64,000 nt of DNA, taken from the NCBI GenBank assembly GCA_011109175.1, contig RDEW01000036.1, positions 408,260 to 472,259 of the forward strand, given 5' to 3'. Under the pieces are notes generated by a model. The model ran no database searches. It was not told the DNA's origin and saw only the letters and a program-made list of their open reading frames with translations. Numbering within the stretch: the first letter of the stretch is position 1; every line of letters starts with the position of its first letter. Position numbers and translations under genes: made by a program. This document shows, piece after piece, positions 62,896 to 64,000 of this stretch. The stretch comes from Dicyema japonicum (taxonomy: Eukaryota > Dicyemida > Rhombozoa > Dicyemidae).

Positions 62896-64000
62896 GTTAA
62901 GGCGCAGATGATGGATACTTAAAACTAGCTGAAAAAATAGTATGGAATAATGTAAAGCGAAAGCCACGTATTCATATGTTTATGGAAAATGTGGAAGTGC
63001 TTTTTTACTAACTGAATAACTAAACTAATACTTTAAGGTTCTTTTTCAATAAGTAAGTGAAAATTATTCCCTAATTTAGTTTAAATCTAAAATTCAGAAA
63101 TTTATTTAATTATATAGAAAAATTATTTTTCCATTTGATTATTTTTATTAAAATAAATCAATGGAATAAACACAAGATAATTTTTTTATTTTTGGCACTC
63201 AACTTAGAAAAAAACTCTATAACTAACATCTTACATAATATGGAAAGAATTCATTCATTTAGTTACTTATTAATTAATTTCGTTTTTTCAGCATCTCAAG
63301 GTTTTCCGGCAAGGATAGGTTTAATCGCAGGCTTAGTAGCCATTAGCTTTTTCGACTGACAGTGGAAACACTTTTTAACAACTTTGTCGAGCTCAAGTCT
63401 CAAAATTCCGTAAATTCTACTTTTTAGGAGACTGCATAGTAAATCGCATCCGAAATCGATGTTCATATTACTATCATGAAAATACTACCTCGATCATTTT
63501 TACTTTCAGTTCTCTATCTTGAATCGAAACGCTTCGGTCCCTAGTAAAAACAGTGGTTCTCTCCAATGATCGACTACTCATTTACTATGTGCGTCCTTTT
63601 GTCGTTATTTTCTCGACATTTGTCAATAAGATGAATGGATCTCACTAAGCTCACAAGTAAGAATTACATGGCTCGATGAACTGTATTTACATTTTTCTTA
63701 GATAGGGTGATGAGATCTTCCATATCTCTGAAATGCTTTTAAGTAGGTTAACCTCACATTTTGCCAGAGAATTTTCGATGTGCCATGAGAAGCAAATGTG
63801 ACTGAGTGAACAGGAAAAATTATTAAACAAAAATAATATTTAATTATTTATTTCAATGACACCTTGAAGCTACTCATAGTAGGAGGACTCTGTGGTAATA
63901 AGAACAGCTTGTTATCTAAGAAGCTACTCAGAAAAGGACGTTCACAGTGATGGAACGATAGACTTTTGGAGATAAATAATCCTCGCCAACTTCTTCAATT

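Larger units (their letters stand above)
57645..64000 (+). repeat. Long direct repeat, unit B
   Basis: It matches 6336-11,129 in the same orientation over about 4.8 kb once the LINE at 58,302-59,877 and its target-site duplication are discounted. The match is still running at the end of the window. Differences are scattered, including lost and gained short segments near 58,080-58,170 and 60,000-60,110. Confidence 0.9.

Overview
The window is 64 kb of AT-rich eukaryotic DNA. It is mostly a graveyard of non-LTR retrotransposons, with a few small spliced host genes scattered through it. There is no sign of prokaryotic organisation. The host genes are animal genes: a disco/basonuclin-type C2H2 zinc-finger gene, an EFCAB2/DRC8 ciliary EF-hand gene, a beta-1,3-galactosyltransferase-type (GT31) gene and two LAMP-like membrane-protein genes. 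Almost all of their inferred introns are 22-37 nt. Introns that short in a metazoan are best known from dicyemid mesozoans, so a dicyemid such as Dicyema is my best guess. This is inference; nothing in the window names the species.

Layout. 1-5.4 kb: an RTE-like LINE (here RTE-1) whose 3' tail is split by a nested Jockey/CR1-like LINE with an 11-bp target-site duplication and a 5' inversion. 5.4-6.4 kb: remains of a LINE endonuclease preceded by a 2A-like motif. 6.3-11.1 kb: unit A of a long direct repeat that returns at 57.6-64.0 kb (unit B). It contains LINE fragments and a 1.75-kb element with long inverted repeats. 11.6-14.6 kb: a duplicated RTE fragment, a minisatellite and the disco/basonuclin-like gene. 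14.6-22 kb: an RTE element without its RT core, a SINE, RT and integrase remnants, and a second RTE-1 copy. 23.1-23.9 kb: a four-exon LAMP-like gene. 24.2-25.0 kb: chimeric LINE debris and an assembly gap. 25.07-25.6 kb: EFCAB2. 25.9-28.6 kb: a Tc1/mariner fragment, minisatellites and RT remnants of two further lineages. 30.8-31.7 kb: the GT31 gene. 32.2-34.8 kb: a third RTE-1 copy with an inverted 5' half. 35-41 kb: LINE debris, a GT31 pseudogene and a LAMP-like paralogue. 42.9-49.6 kb: three tRNA-derived SINEs. 52.4-54.5 kb: a large inverted repeat. 57.6-64 kb: unit B, carrying a young Jockey/CR1-like insertion whose empty site is preserved in unit A.

How the parts relate. The RTE-like LINEs and the SINEs share about 50 bp at their 3' ends, ending in an ATT/AAT microsatellite, so RTE-1 is the likely source of the reverse transcriptase that mobilises the SINE. 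The LINEs are frameshifted or stopped in every copy here, so activity would have to come from elsewhere. The host genes are unrelated to one another. What they share is compactness and tiny introns, in contrast to the repeats around them.

Gene models were joined by hand from reading frames and family similarity, without alignments or transcripts. Stretches not listed as genes looked non-coding or too decayed to name.
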